Below, in pieces: positions 8,585 through 17,001 of a stretch of DNA of 51,250 nt. Each line of letters starts with the position of its first letter. Position 1 is the first letter of the stretch. Position numbers and translations under genes: made by a program. The stretch lies in assembly GCA_947595925.1 (NCBI GenBank), contig CANQEV010000019.1, positions 1-51,250 on the forward strand, read 5' to 3'. The notes beneath the pieces were generated by a model, which saw only the letters and a list, made by a program, of their open reading frames with translations, did not search any database and was not told the DNA's origin. The DNA comes from an uncultured Acetatifactor sp. (GTDB taxonomy: Bacteria; Bacillota; Clostridia; Lachnospirales; Lachnospiraceae).

Positions 8585-11266
8585 CTATTTATTCTCGTTC
8601 ACATAGAGCTGTACGCGGTTCTGGATCACCTCTGCCACTTCCTGCGCGGATTTCTGACCGGTGTAAAAGGCCTGGATCTCAGCGTCCACGATGTTGCCCA
8701 CGTCGAGGCTGTAGTAAGCCGGCTTCTTAACGCTGCAGACAAAATCAAACAGCTCGTCGGCCTGGGCCTGGCTCAGGGGATTGATCGTGATCTCCTGGCC
8801 GTTGATATAGAAGGTATCGTCGTACTCCACCTTCTCCCCGGCCCCGTCGTAGTAAAAACTCTTCTGGGTCGCGGCATTGGCGTTCTCCCTCACAAGATTC
8901 TTGTGGACGGAAAGTCCCCAGCGGTAACCGTATTTGTTATCCTCGTTCTTCTGATAGTCCTCCGTGAGGAAGAAACGAAGGAATTTCCAGGCGCCGTCAA
9001 TATTCGCGGACTTTTTGGAGATCGCGTAGGACTGCTGGGCCGATACGCAGGAGCCCATATCGCTCTCCGTAGGGAAGCCGATATAGGTCACGTCCTCGCC
9101 GAAATACCCGTTGACAATGGACTTCATCTGCGTGAGGTCGCTCAGCGTGTTGTCCATCAGCAGCGTGCGGTTCTCCCGGTACTGGGAATCGTAGTTCTCG
9201 TAATACTCGTTCCAGAAATCTTCGTCGTACCCCTCTCCCCAAAGTTCAGAATCCTTGGGAAGCGTCTTCGCATACTCCAGAAAGCTCACAAAGAGATCCG
9301 TGTCAAAAGCACACTTTCCGGTGTCCACATCCACAAAATCCCTGCCGTCATACGACATCACTCTTGAGATAAAGCTCTCCTGGGAAATTGCCCCAAAGAG
9401 ACTTACGTTCTCGCCCGCATTCTGGGCGATCTGCTGCAGCTCATTCATGGTGATGCTGGTGCGGTCCCCAAGGAGGCTCTCCTTGCCAATGAGAGTCTGT
9501 ACCACAAAAGTCGGGATCACCCGGTAGAGCACGCCGTCCACCCGGTATGCCTCAAAGACGTTGTCCATGAACTCGATCTGGCCAAGCTCCGGGTCCTCCT
9601 TGATCAGCTTGTCGATGTCGGCAAAGAGCCCCTGGGAGATCATGCTGTCCACAGGCATATCTTCGCTCAGGCAGAGGATGTCCGGGATGGACCCCGCAAT
9701 GATATCGTTGTTCAGCTTCGTCGTTCCCGCCGTGTAATCCTCACTGGTGTTATACATGCTGTAATCTTTTGTAACGATGCGGTATTCCTGGTCCTCCTTG
9801 TTGAAATTGATGACGTACTGCTTGATGTCGGATCCCAGGTAGATCCCGGCAAGCACCAGGACCTTCTTATCCGGAATGTCCTCCGGCTTGACATAGCTGA
9901 ACAGGCAGAACTTTACCGAATAATCCACCGGATCGTTGAAGGAGGCAAAGAAGCTTGTCTCGTCCACCGTCAGGATGTCGTCCAGGCCGTACACCGGCAG
10001 GTCGGAGTTGACATAGTCCATGAGCTTCACCGTCTCCGTGTCCCCCAGGTTGAAGCCGTAAAGCCCGTCGCTGGCGGAAAAGACCACGTCTTTTCCGAGG
10101 CCGGAGGTGAAATTGTACATACCGTTGTTCCTGGCGAGATCGGGCACCTTGAATTCCTCGCCGCAAGCCCCCGTGAAGGGATCGTATGTGGTGACATACT
10201 GGTTCTCGTAATCCGTGTCATAATAGCTGACGATCATAGTCCCGTCGCTGCGGACCGCAGAGCCGGCCTGATTCGAGAAGATGTCCCTGGAATTATCTCC
10301 GGAGCTCTGCTTTTTGAGATCGGACAGGGCTCCATCCTCAGATACGGTGATGATCCCCTGCTGGTCCCCCTGCATTAAGATCGCTGCTTGGCCGTCCTCG
10401 AGGCTGAGGATCCGGCTCACATAGGTCCAGGTATCGTCATTCTGGTACTTCGACATATCCATCTGCGTGGAAAAGAGCAGTTTGCCCTGAAGGTCCCAGC
10501 AGTCGATAAACTCCGTGTTCTCGGAGGTATAATTGCCCTCTTCGTCGCTTCCTTCCCTTACATGCTCCCGGTACGCGTAGATCCGATCGCCGGAGATGGC
10601 GCTGTTGCCGTAATAATCATATTGATATTCATAACTTTCATTCCCAGTGCTCGGGTATTCCTCATCGATAGCCGGCAATTCCATTAACGGCATCGAAAGG
10701 TCCACGACCGCGCCGTCTTCCGCTCCGTCCGTCTCTGAACCGTCGTCGGAAGCGGCATCTCCCTCTGTGCCGTCCGCGTCGTCCTCGGTCCTAGGCCGCC
10801 AGATCTGAATGTCCGCATCATCTCCGGACTGGGATCCGTCCTCCTGCTCTCCGGGCTGGGGGGCGCCGCTCTGATCCTCCCCGGCGTTCTCATCTTCTAC
10901 AGAAGCCTCCGGCCGCTGCAGTTCGATGGTCTTTACGTCGCTCCCGTCCTTGTTCATCTCATAGAGCGACAGCTTCGTGTAGTTCTCATAGGTCTCGGGA
11001 TCGTATCCGTCCTCCCGGAAAAGGAGATACACCTTGTCCCCGGAAATAGCGGAGGAAAGTACGTCCCGATACCCGTTATTGGGATCATACTCTCCCAGTT
11101 CCACCTCCTGATAGCGGTAGACGTTCTGCTTCGCCAGTTCCGCATTGACCTTTTCGTTTTTTCCTTTGCCGCCTTTGCCTCCGCCTCCGCCGCAGGCAGC
11201 CATGCCCAGGGTCATCGCCAGGACAAGTCCCAGGGATACGCCCTTCCTCCAGTTCCACTTTTTCAT
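8585..11266 (-). CDS. Large two-part solute-binding lipoprotein (propeller-like N-terminus plus family 1 binding domain)
   Basis: This 893-residue protein has a lipoprotein signal ending at C25 (GMAAC) and a Gly/Lys-rich tether. Residues about 40-460 contain repeated short strands such as AISGDKVYLL and AISGDRIYAY, resembling beta-propeller blades, interrupted by a very acidic low-complexity segment (about 108-190). Residues about 468-893 resemble an ABC extracellular solute-binding protein of sugar-uptake type. The protein should be anchored outside the membrane. It is paralogous in design to the 836-residue protein at 17014-19524, and it is the last gene of the cluster, with a strong ribosome binding site (GAGGAGGAAG). 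The ligand is unknown. Being far longer than usual binding proteins (400-450 residues), it may sense as well as bind. Confidence 0.8.
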   Translation of the reverse strand: MKKWNWRKGVSLGLVLAMTLGMAACGGGGGKGGKGKNEKVNAELAKQNVYRYQEVELGEYDPNNGYRDVLSSAISGDKVYLLFREDGYDPETYENYTKLSLYEMNKDGSDVKTIELQRPEASVEDENAGEDQSGAPQPGEQEDGSQSGDDADIQIWRPRTEDDADGTEGDAASDDGSETDGAEDGAVVDLSMPLMELPAIDEEYPSTGNESYEYQYDYYGNSAISGDRIYAYREHVREGSDEEGNYTSENTEFIDCWDLQGKLLFSTQMDMSKYQNDDTWTYVSRILSLEDGQAAILMQGDQQGIITVSEDGALSDLKKQSSGDNSRDIFSNQAGSAVRSDGTMIVSYYDTDYENQYVTTYDPFTGACGEEFKVPDLARNNGMYNFTSGLGKDVVFSASDGLYGFNLGDTETVKLMDYVNSDLPVYGLDDILTVDETSFFASFNDPVDYSVKFCLFSYVKPEDIPDKKVLVLAGIYLGSDIKQYVINFNKEDQEYRIVTKDYSMYNTSEDYTAGTTKLNNDIIAGSIPDILCLSEDMPVDSMISQGLFADIDKLIKEDPELGQIEFMDNVFEAYRVDGVLYRVIPTFVVQTLIGKESLLGDRTSITMNELQQIAQNAGENVSLFGAISQESFISRVMSYDGRDFVDVDTGKCAFDTDLFVSFLEYAKTLPKDSELWGEGYDEDFWNEYYENYDSQYRENRTLLMDNTLSDLTQMKSIVNGYFGEDVTYIGFPTESDMGSCVSAQQSYAISKKSANIDGAWKFLRFFLTEDYQKNEDNKYGYRWGLSVHKNLVRENANAATQKSFYYDGAGEKVEYDDTFYINGQEITINPLSQAQADELFDFVCSVKKPAYYSLDVGNIVDAEIQAFYTGQKSAQEVAEVIQNRVQLYVNENK

Positions 11267-11300
11267 AATCTTCCTCCTCTATTCTTGCCTTTCGGCTTTT

Positions 11301-11333
11301 AAAACCGCTCTTCCATCTTTGATTCAGAGCGGT
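11301..11333 (-). terminator. Weak hairpin between the MacB-like gene and the lipoprotein gene
   Basis: An 8-bp stem (arms 11304-11311 and 11326-11333) is followed on the minus strand by only three or four T, then AAAA. It could act as a partial terminator or an mRNA end-protecting hairpin within the operon. Confidence 0.4.
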
Positions 11334-11343
11334 CAAAACCGGC

Positions 11344-12504
11344 TCAGTTCCTTTCTGTTTCGGCTATGTCAATCGCCGTTTCATGCGCCTCGTCGAGGGC
11401 CGGACTGCTGCCTTCTTCATCCTTCCGGTTTTTTTTCTTCTGGGCCTTTTTCGCATATCCCTTCTCCCGAAGGATCCGCATCCGATCCGAAAACTTCGCC
11501 CACAGGGACTTAAACGTCCAGGACTTATGCTTCCACCAGAGGATCAGCCACACCACGGCCGTAACCCCGGGAACCGCCAGGCACACCGTTATGACAAGCG
11601 TGATCAGCGCTATGATATCCTCGTATCCACGGGCCAGGTTCTCCCAGTAGGGATAGACGATGGCCTTGCCGTTCATGGAGCGGTAGCCGAACTGTCCCAA
11701 CACATGAAAGCTTGCCGCGAAAGAGTAACGGTCCGTGTTCTCTATGAATTCCGTCTCATTCTCGTCCGCATACAGGTTTTCCTTTACCTTCTGCATGGCG
11801 AAGTCATCGATGGGATTCGGCATCACGATCTCGTAGTGGCTCAGGTCCGTAACCTGCCCCTGCGCCGCAAGTGTCGAAATAGAGACATAGGCGATGGACT
11901 CGTCCAGACCGGCCCCCTCCTCCATCTTTCCCTGGGGCCTTTCAATGACGCCCACGATGATATGGGGCGCGCCGCCCACAGAGATGATCTGTCCTACGAT
12001 ATCATTTGCGCCGAAGAGCTGCCAGGCCGTCTCCTCGTCGATGATGATGCCGTCCTGGTTTAAGTCGCTCCCGGAAAAATAACCGCCGTAGAGAAGCTTC
12101 TGGGGATGAAAGAGAAAGAAATCCCCTCCCACGCCCAGGGCGTTCACCGTGAGGGTAGCCCGCTGGTTGGAGACGGTGAGCATTCCCGGCGCGCTGTAAG
12201 CGTCCACCCAGAGCCTCGCCTCTTCATTCTCCGATTCGGACTGGATCGAAGCCTCCTTCAGCGCGCTGTCCAGGGTGTGCTCAAAGCTGATGATCCGGTC
12301 CTCCGTCATTCCGGCGTTTCCCGAGAAAAAACAGCTGATCTGGGCCACGCCGCCGTCGCTGCTCCAGCGCTCCGCCATCTGCTGGCTCTCCTGCTTGCCG
12401 ACGAGGCTGCACCGCCAGAGGAACAGGATCAGCGCCGCGAGACAGAACCCCCCGCAGCACAAAAGCCATATAAAATTCTTTTTTGTCAATTTCGGTTTCT
12501 TCAC
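11344..12504 (-). CDS. Minimal MacB-like protein: periplasmic-core domain between two membrane segments
   Basis: This 386-residue protein has an N-terminal membrane helix (about 11-30), a large outside domain, a second hydrophobic segment (about 296-325) and a charged cytoplasmic tail. The outside domain carries MacB periplasmic-core signatures, including AWQLFGANDIVGQIISVGG and IIVGVIERP. MacB/FtsX permeases normally have four membrane helices with an FtsX domain at the C-terminus; this protein lacks three of them, so it cannot be a complete transporter by itself. It starts at GTG, 16 bp after the adaptor gene. I infer a structural partner of the adjacent HlyD-like adaptor. No ATPase is adjacent. 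An alternative is a degenerated permease, but the frame is intact and its length is coherent. Confidence 0.65.
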   Translation of the reverse strand: MKKPKLTKKNFIWLLCCGGFCLAALILFLWRCSLVGKQESQQMAERWSSDGGVAQISCFFSGNAGMTEDRIISFEHTLDSALKEASIQSESENEEARLWVDAYSAPGMLTVSNQRATLTVNALGVGGDFFLFHPQKLLYGGYFSGSDLNQDGIIIDEETAWQLFGANDIVGQIISVGGAPHIIVGVIERPQGKMEEGAGLDESIAYVSISTLAAQGQVTDLSHYEIVMPNPIDDFAMQKVKENLYADENETEFIENTDRYSFAASFHVLGQFGYRSMNGKAIVYPYWENLARGYEDIIALITLVITVCLAVPGVTAVVWLILWWKHKSWTFKSLWAKFSDRMRILREKGYAKKAQKKKNRKDEEGSSPALDEAHETAIDIAETERN

Positions 12505-12520
12505 TGCTCCTGCTCCCGCC

Positions 12521-14374
12521 TTAATTGTCGGTCATTCTCACCTGATCCCCCGGATTGATGGGCTTTGAGGAAGTGGTGATCACATACTCCCATCCGCTGA
12601 TGGCGCCGGAGATCGCGGACTGCGTGTCGTCGCTGGCAAGGACCTGTACGTCCACCCTGGTGGCAATGTAACGGTTGCCCACCGGGCTGCTCTTGGACTC
12701 CACGATCAGAATAAACTTGCCGTTGTTGTCCTCCTTGATGGCGCTGTTGGGAACGATGAGATCGTAGTTCTGGCTCTTCTGTCCCACGGACACGCTGATG
12801 TTCTGTCCCACGGTGGCGTCCCCGTTCACCGAGAAGGTGAGCATCTTCTTTCTTCCCGGATCCGTCTGGTCGGGCTTAATACTCTTCAGCACGATATCCA
12901 GATCGTTGTAGTACCAGGAGTTCACCAGGCTTGCCTGATCGCCTACGGAAAGCGTCTTCGCCTGGTCGTTGGTCACGGAGAAGGTCATGAAATACCCCTG
13001 CCCCTCCGGCTGAAGGACCACGACGTCCTGGCCTGAAATGGCCTTGCCGCTGGTCACGTTGATGGCGGTCACCGTTCCGCTGATATCGGAGGTGATGGCG
13101 CTCCCCCCCGTCTCCGCCTGGAGATCGTCCACTTTCTTCTGCTGCTCCGCAAGGGCCTCTCTGGCGTCGTCGATGGCGCTCTGCAGTTCCTGCAGCTGCT
13201 TGATTACTCCACCGCTCCCCACCAGGTTGTTGATCTGTTCCTGAATCTGCGCGATCTCGCCGTCCTCGCCCGTGATCGCATCCAGCTCGTTCTGATAATT
13301 GTTCAGGGAGATCGTGTATTGCAGGATCATCGAATCCATATTGTTGATGACGGTGCTGGCATCCCTCTGGTCCTTCGCGCTCTTCGCCTCCGCGTAACCG
13401 TTCCGCGCGTTGTTCAGGTTCGTGTTCGCGCTGTTCAGCGCGGCCCTTCTGTCCGCCAGCGGCTTCTCCGCGTCCGCCTGCCTCTGCTTCGCCGCTTCCA
13501 GTACCTTCTCCGCATCCGAGATCTTGACTGCGGCGGCGTTTCTACTGCTTTCCACTTCCTCCTCCGGTACTTCTCCGGAAGAAATCCGCGCCTCAAGATC
13601 CGTCTGTTCCTGCTTGGCAGCCGCCAGAGCTGTCTCCGCGTCGGAAACGGCCTGCTGGGCGGCCGACAGGGTGGCCTCCGCGTTGGAAACGGCCTGCTGG
13701 GCGGTCTGCTGAGCGGCCTCCGCCTGGGCGAGAGTCGTCTCCGCCGTGGTAAGACGGTTCTCTGCGATCCTGTTCTGTTCGTTCTCGTAAGTTATCTGCG
13801 TTTGGCAGGCCGTAATGGCCTGGTTCAACTGGTCCACCTCCGCCTGGATGGGAACCGCCCTGTCCTTTGCCTGGTTTAAGGCTGTCTGCAAGTCCGTGAG
13901 CGTCTTGCGCAGGGAATCGGTAGACATATTGGCGTTGGCGGAATTGATATCCGCACTCGTGATGTTCTCGCTCAAAATAAAAGTGTCGTAGGCGTCCTGA
14001 GCGTTTTCCAAGATACCCTGAGCCGTCTTCAGATCCGCCTTTGCCGCCTCCAGTTCCTCACCGTCGCCCTCCATCAGATAAAGCAGCACGTCGCCCTTCT
14101 CCACCTTGTCTCCCACACTTACTTTAATGCTGGAGACTTTTCTGCCAACGTAGACCCCCGGCACCTCTATGGTATAGGGATCTCCGCTCTCCACGACGCC
14201 GGAGCCCCGGATTTTCGTGGTGATCGTGCCGCTCTGGACGTACTTCGTCGCCACTTCCGGCAGGGAGTGATTCAGGATGGTCTGGGAGAAGAATGTCAAA
14301 ACCAGCATGATGGACAGGAAAATGATAGCCGCCGTCTTGATCCACTCTCTTCTCTTACTGCTTTTCTCGTTCAT
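12521..14374 (-). CDS. HlyD/MacA-family membrane fusion (adaptor) protein with long coiled coil
   Basis: This 617-residue protein has an N-terminal membrane anchor (about 12-32). A first half-lipoyl segment follows (about 68-98, containing VSVGDKVEKGDVLLYL). A long Ala/Glu/Gln-rich coiled coil with near-repeated heptad blocks such as TLAQAEAAQQTAQQAV runs over about 105-420. The second lipoyl half (SDISGTVTAINVTSGKAISG) and beta-barrel regions continue to the end. MacA-type adaptors of Gram-positive bacteria (for example YknX of Bacillus) work with MacB-like permeases, and the next gene encodes a MacB-like domain. The coiled coil is longer than in typical Firmicutes adaptors. A good ribosome binding site (GAGGTGAAAGG) precedes the ATG. 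Confidence 0.88.
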   Translation of the reverse strand: MNEKSSKRREWIKTAAIIFLSIMLVLTFFSQTILNHSLPEVATKYVQSGTITTKIRGSGVVESGDPYTIEVPGVYVGRKVSSIKVSVGDKVEKGDVLLYLMEGDGEELEAAKADLKTAQGILENAQDAYDTFILSENITSADINSANANMSTDSLRKTLTDLQTALNQAKDRAVPIQAEVDQLNQAITACQTQITYENEQNRIAENRLTTAETTLAQAEAAQQTAQQAVSNAEATLSAAQQAVSDAETALAAAKQEQTDLEARISSGEVPEEEVESSRNAAAVKISDAEKVLEAAKQRQADAEKPLADRRAALNSANTNLNNARNGYAEAKSAKDQRDASTVINNMDSMILQYTISLNNYQNELDAITGEDGEIAQIQEQINNLVGSGGVIKQLQELQSAIDDAREALAEQQKKVDDLQAETGGSAITSDISGTVTAINVTSGKAISGQDVVVLQPEGQGYFMTFSVTNDQAKTLSVGDQASLVNSWYYNDLDIVLKSIKPDQTDPGRKKMLTFSVNGDATVGQNISVSVGQKSQNYDLIVPNSAIKEDNNGKFILIVESKSSPVGNRYIATRVDVQVLASDDTQSAISGAISGWEYVITTSSKPINPGDQVRMTDN

Positions 14375-14477
14375 AACCTTTCACCTCATACTTCTTATAT
14401 TTCCAAATTTTAACTTTCTTATCACATAGTACTAAACGATCTTTCCCAAAATCCGGTACTGCTGAGCGTTCTTTCAC

Positions 14478-14514
14478 GGAGCAAAAGAACTGTCCCCCTC
14501 CGCAGGGGTGCTCC
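14478..14514. repeat. REP-like hairpin between permease and adaptor genes
   Basis: The outer arms GGAGCA (14478-14483) and TGCTCC (14509-14514) enclose an inner CCCC/GGGG hairpin. The 181-bp gap (14375-14555) holds no gene and no clear promoter. The hairpin lacks a T-run, so it looks like an mRNA-processing or repeat element rather than a terminator. I have the impression that the motif GAACTGTCCCC recurs in Lachnospiraceae genomes, but could not check. Confidence 0.45.
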
Positions 14515-14555
14515 GGGCTGTGTATCGGTCCAGGCTGCGCGCCGGTTCGTACGCG

Positions 14556-15674
14556 CTATCCCTTGACGCCGCCCTGGTAGGTGATGCCCTCCACCAGATA
14601 TTCCTCCCCATAGAGGAAGATCAGAAGGGTCGGCACCATGTAGATCGTAGCCACGGCGAATGCCAGGCCCACCTCGCCGCTGTTGATCTTGCTCAGGAAC
14701 ACCGAAAGGGGATGGGTCTCACCGTCCGACAGGAGGATCAAAGGCTGCTCCACCATGTTCCAGTAATCGATGAACACCAGGATCGCCGCCGAGCAGACAG
14801 CCCCCTTGCACAGCGGCAGGCAGATCCTGCGATAGATCTGCCACTCCCCCGCGCCGTCGATCTGGGCGGCCTCGATCATGGAGGACGGGATCCTCTTCAT
14901 GAACTTTGTCAGCAGGAACACTGCAAAGGGAGAAAAGATCCCCGGGAGCCAGATGGCCCAGTACGTGTCCAGGATGTTCAGCCAGTCGCTCACCAGATAG
15001 TTGGGAACCAGCGTCACCTGATAGGGCATCAGCATCAATATCACATATGTGAAAAAGATTATCGACCGGATCTTCCCGCTGTACCTGGCAAATCCGTAGG
15101 ATGCCAGGGTCGCCAGCACAAGCTGGAACAGAACGATGGGCCCTACCAGGATCACGGAGTTCCAGAATTTCAGAAGATATTCCGGGCTCTTAAAGAGCAC
15201 CGTGGCGTATTGGCTGAAGGACACCATGTCCGGGATAAATTTCAGGTTCACTTTTTCGGAGATATACACCTTTCCCCCGTTGGCGTTGGTCTGGAAAACC
15301 GTGCCGTAGTTCGAGGCGATCTCCGAGGCGGACATGAAGGAGTTGGTTATGGTAAGGACTATGGGCATCAGGAAGAGGATCGCAAAGCCCGCCGCCACCA
15401 CCGTGGCAAGGGAGAGCTTAAACACTTCCCAGATCCTGCGCCTCTTGGCGGCTCTCTTATCCAGTTTTCGGAGCTGCTCCGGGCTTAAATTTTTCAGTTT
15501 CCTGTCCGCACTCTGTTTCTTCCGGTTCCGCTGTTCCCTGGCCAGCAGGATATCTTCCAGGCTCTCCGTCTCCTGTGGAGCGTCCGCTTTTTCCTGAGAG
15601 GGCGCCTTTTCTTCCAGGGAATCCGTGAGCTGTTCGTATTCCCACTCTTTCGTGTTTTTTTCGCGTTTTTTCAT
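14556..15674 (-). CDS. Carbohydrate-type ABC permease (MalG/CUT1 family) with charged N-terminal extension
   Basis: This inner-membrane permease has six predicted membrane segments and the conserved EAA loop (EAAQIDGAGEWQIYRRICLP), which docks the transport ATPase. Residues 1 to about 85 form an unusual charged extension rich in Glu, Lys and Arg, with a short coiled-coil look, before the first membrane helix; ordinary MalG-type permeases are about 275-300 residues, not 372. I place the start at the ATG at 15674, which overlaps the stop codon of the previous permease (TGATG), with GGAGGG just upstream; a TTG one codon earlier is possible. It pairs with the product of 15674-16621. No sugar-transport ATPase gene is nearby, so a shared MsmK-type ATPase is likely, as in many Firmicutes. 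Confidence 0.9.
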   Translation of the reverse strand: MKKREKNTKEWEYEQLTDSLEEKAPSQEKADAPQETESLEDILLAREQRNRKKQSADRKLKNLSPEQLRKLDKRAAKRRRIWEVFKLSLATVVAAGFAILFLMPIVLTITNSFMSASEIASNYGTVFQTNANGGKVYISEKVNLKFIPDMVSFSQYATVLFKSPEYLLKFWNSVILVGPIVLFQLVLATLASYGFARYSGKIRSIIFFTYVILMLMPYQVTLVPNYLVSDWLNILDTYWAIWLPGIFSPFAVFLLTKFMKRIPSSMIEAAQIDGAGEWQIYRRICLPLCKGAVCSAAILVFIDYWNMVEQPLILLSDGETHPLSVFLSKINSGEVGLAFAVATIYMVPTLLIFLYGEEYLVEGITYQGGVKG

Positions 15675-16621
15675 CAACCCTCCACATCCTTTCCGAAGTG
15701 GTCCTCCACAATGAAGAGAAGGCCAATGATCACGATCATCACCAGGGACATCATGATCGCGCCCGCGCTTAAGGCCTGATAATCCAGCTTCTTAAATTTG
15801 TTGTTCATGTAATGCTGCAGCATGTAGACCGAGTCGTAGGGATAGTCCGTGGTCAAAAGGTAGATCTCCCGGAAGATCTTAAAGGAGTTGATCAGGGACA
15901 TGATGGTCACAAACAAAATTGTTGAGGAGAGATATCGTATCTTTATGTAAAAGAAAGTCTGTAACGGTTTTGCGCTCTCCATCCTCGCCACTTCCAGAAT
16001 ATCCTTCGGGATGCTGGCCAGCGCCGCCATGAACAGGATCATGTTGTAGCCCAGGTTCTTCCAGAGGAAGAGGATCACCGTGACGATCACGGAATACCCG
16101 GAGTTCATCCAGTCGATCCGGTCAATCCCGAATCTCATCAGGACCTCGTTTACCGCGCCATTCAGATGAAAGAGCACCTGCCAGATCAACACGATGGAGG
16201 CCACCGGCACCATCATGGGGCTCAGAAAAAATGTCCTGAACTGGCTTCGGAAGGGGATCTTGGACTCCAGCACGATGGCCAGCAGCAGGCTGAGCACGAC
16301 GGCCAGCGGCACCGCCAGGGCCGAGAAGACCACCGTGTTTTTCACCGCCGTCCGAAAGGCCGTGTTGCCCGCCACGCTTGCAAAATTCTCCAGTCCCACA
16401 AACTCCGCGTTGATGGGATTATCCACCATGGAGTAATAGATGATCACCAAAAAGGGCAGGAGGAAAAAGGTCAGGACGCCGATAAATCCCGGGGCGATAA
16501 AGAGCCCGGAGCTGAACTTCAGCTTGCGGAGCCGCTTCGTGTTCCGCTTGACCTTCACCTTTGCCTTGACAGGCTGTTCCGATTCTGTTTTCGCCTTTGA
16601 CAGTTTTACTTTCTTATCCAA
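15674..16621 (-). CDS. Carbohydrate-type ABC permease (MalF/UgpA family)
   Basis: This 315-residue membrane protein starts with a basic cytoplasmic tail (KAKVKVKRNTKRLRKLK), then six predicted membrane helices. The EAA-loop motif is EVARMESAKPLQTFFYIKIR. It is the partner of the overlapping MalG-type permease; together they would form the channel for the ligand of the solute-binding lipoproteins. The start codon is TTG (16619-16621), with ACGAGG at 16629-16634 as ribosome binding site and no in-frame ATG near the N-terminus. A weak start fits lower production than the binding protein encoded upstream. Between the two genes lies the structured repeat block at 16661-17011. Confidence 0.9.
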   Translation of the reverse strand: MDKKVKLSKAKTESEQPVKAKVKVKRNTKRLRKLKFSSGLFIAPGFIGVLTFFLLPFLVIIYYSMVDNPINAEFVGLENFASVAGNTAFRTAVKNTVVFSALAVPLAVVLSLLLAIVLESKIPFRSQFRTFFLSPMMVPVASIVLIWQVLFHLNGAVNEVLMRFGIDRIDWMNSGYSVIVTVILFLWKNLGYNMILFMAALASIPKDILEVARMESAKPLQTFFYIKIRYLSSTILFVTIMSLINSFKIFREIYLLTTDYPYDSVYMLQHYMNNKFKKLDYQALSAGAIMMSLVMIVIIGLLFIVEDHFGKDVEG

Positions 16622-16660
16622 AACAAAAACCTCGTTCTCTCAGACAATATGGTAGATAAT

Positions 16661-16709
16661 ATCGCAAAGGCGCGCTTTCCGCTCCCTTTGCTCATGAAAA
16701 GGCGTTCCG
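16661..16709 (+). repeat. Structured repeat, copy 1 (shortened)
   Basis: This degenerate copy keeps the inner stem GCAAAG (16664-16669) and CTTTGC (16686-16691) and the right arm ATGAAAAGGCGTT, but lacks the two internal hairpins. It is followed by the linker at 16711-16732, which recurs at 16838-16859. Confidence 0.75.
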
Positions 16710-16756
16710 TCCCTTCTCTTGCCAGTTCAGCCAACGCCTTTTCTGACCAGTTCAGC

Positions 16757-16833
16757 AACGCTTTTTCATTCGCAAAGTCGCGCTGACGCGCTTTCCGCCG
16801 CTTCGCAGCTCCCTTTGCTCATGAAAAGGCGTT
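16757..16833 (+). repeat. Structured repeat, copy 2 (77 bp)
   Basis: The 13-bp outer arms 16757-16769 and 16821-16833 pair with one G-T. The inner stem is GCAAAG (16772-16777) with CTTTGC (16813-16818). Inside are two small hairpins: GCGC/GCGC near 16780-16791 and GCCGC-TTC-GCAGC near 16796-16808, the latter with one C-A mismatch. The whole draws as a stem with a three-way junction. Confidence 0.85.
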
Positions 16834-16859
16834 CCCTCCCTTTTCTTGCCAGTTCAGCC

Positions 16860-16936
16860 AACGCTTTTTCATTCGCAAAGTCGCGCTGACGCGCTTTCCG
16901 CCGCTTCGCGGCTCTCTTTGCTCATGAAAAAGCGTT
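16860..16936 (+). repeat. Structured repeat, copy 3 (77 bp, perfect arms)
   Basis: The outer arms AACGCTTTTTCAT (16860-16872) and ATGAAAAAGCGTT (16924-16936) are perfectly complementary. The inner stem GCAAAG/CTTTGC is at 16875-16880 and 16916-16921. The second internal hairpin is perfect here (GCCGC-TTC-GCGGC), restoring the pair that is mismatched in copy 2. It is almost identical to copy 2 and is 103 bp away in register. Confidence 0.88.
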
Positions 16937-16940
16937 CCCT

Positions 16941-17001
16941 CAGCCGCCGGCCAGATGGAAGGCCCCGTGCAAGCACGGCCTTCCGTCCGGCTCGGCGGCT
17001 G
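16941..17001 (+). repeat. Long hairpin module of the structured repeat
   Basis: The module is bounded by CAGCCGCC (16941-16948) and GGCGGCTG (16994-17001). The middle stem is GGAAGGCC/GGCCTTCC and the tip GTGC-AA-GCAC. Beyond it, GGCTGAACTGG (17001-17011) is complementary to the linker CCAGTTCAGCC (16849-16859), so the whole block 16849-17011 is closed by an outer stem. It ends 2 bp from the stop codon of the binding-protein gene. No proper T-run follows, so it is not a standard terminator. Confidence 0.85.

Noticed and set aside
11344..12504. Pseudogene of a full MacB permease
   Set aside because: The frame is intact, has a proper start and membrane segments at both ends, and no remnant of further FtsX helices follows before the next gene.
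16941..17001. Ordinary intrinsic terminator for the binding-protein gene
   Set aside because: The stem is strong but no adjacent T-run follows, and a paired relative in the opposite orientation occurs elsewhere.
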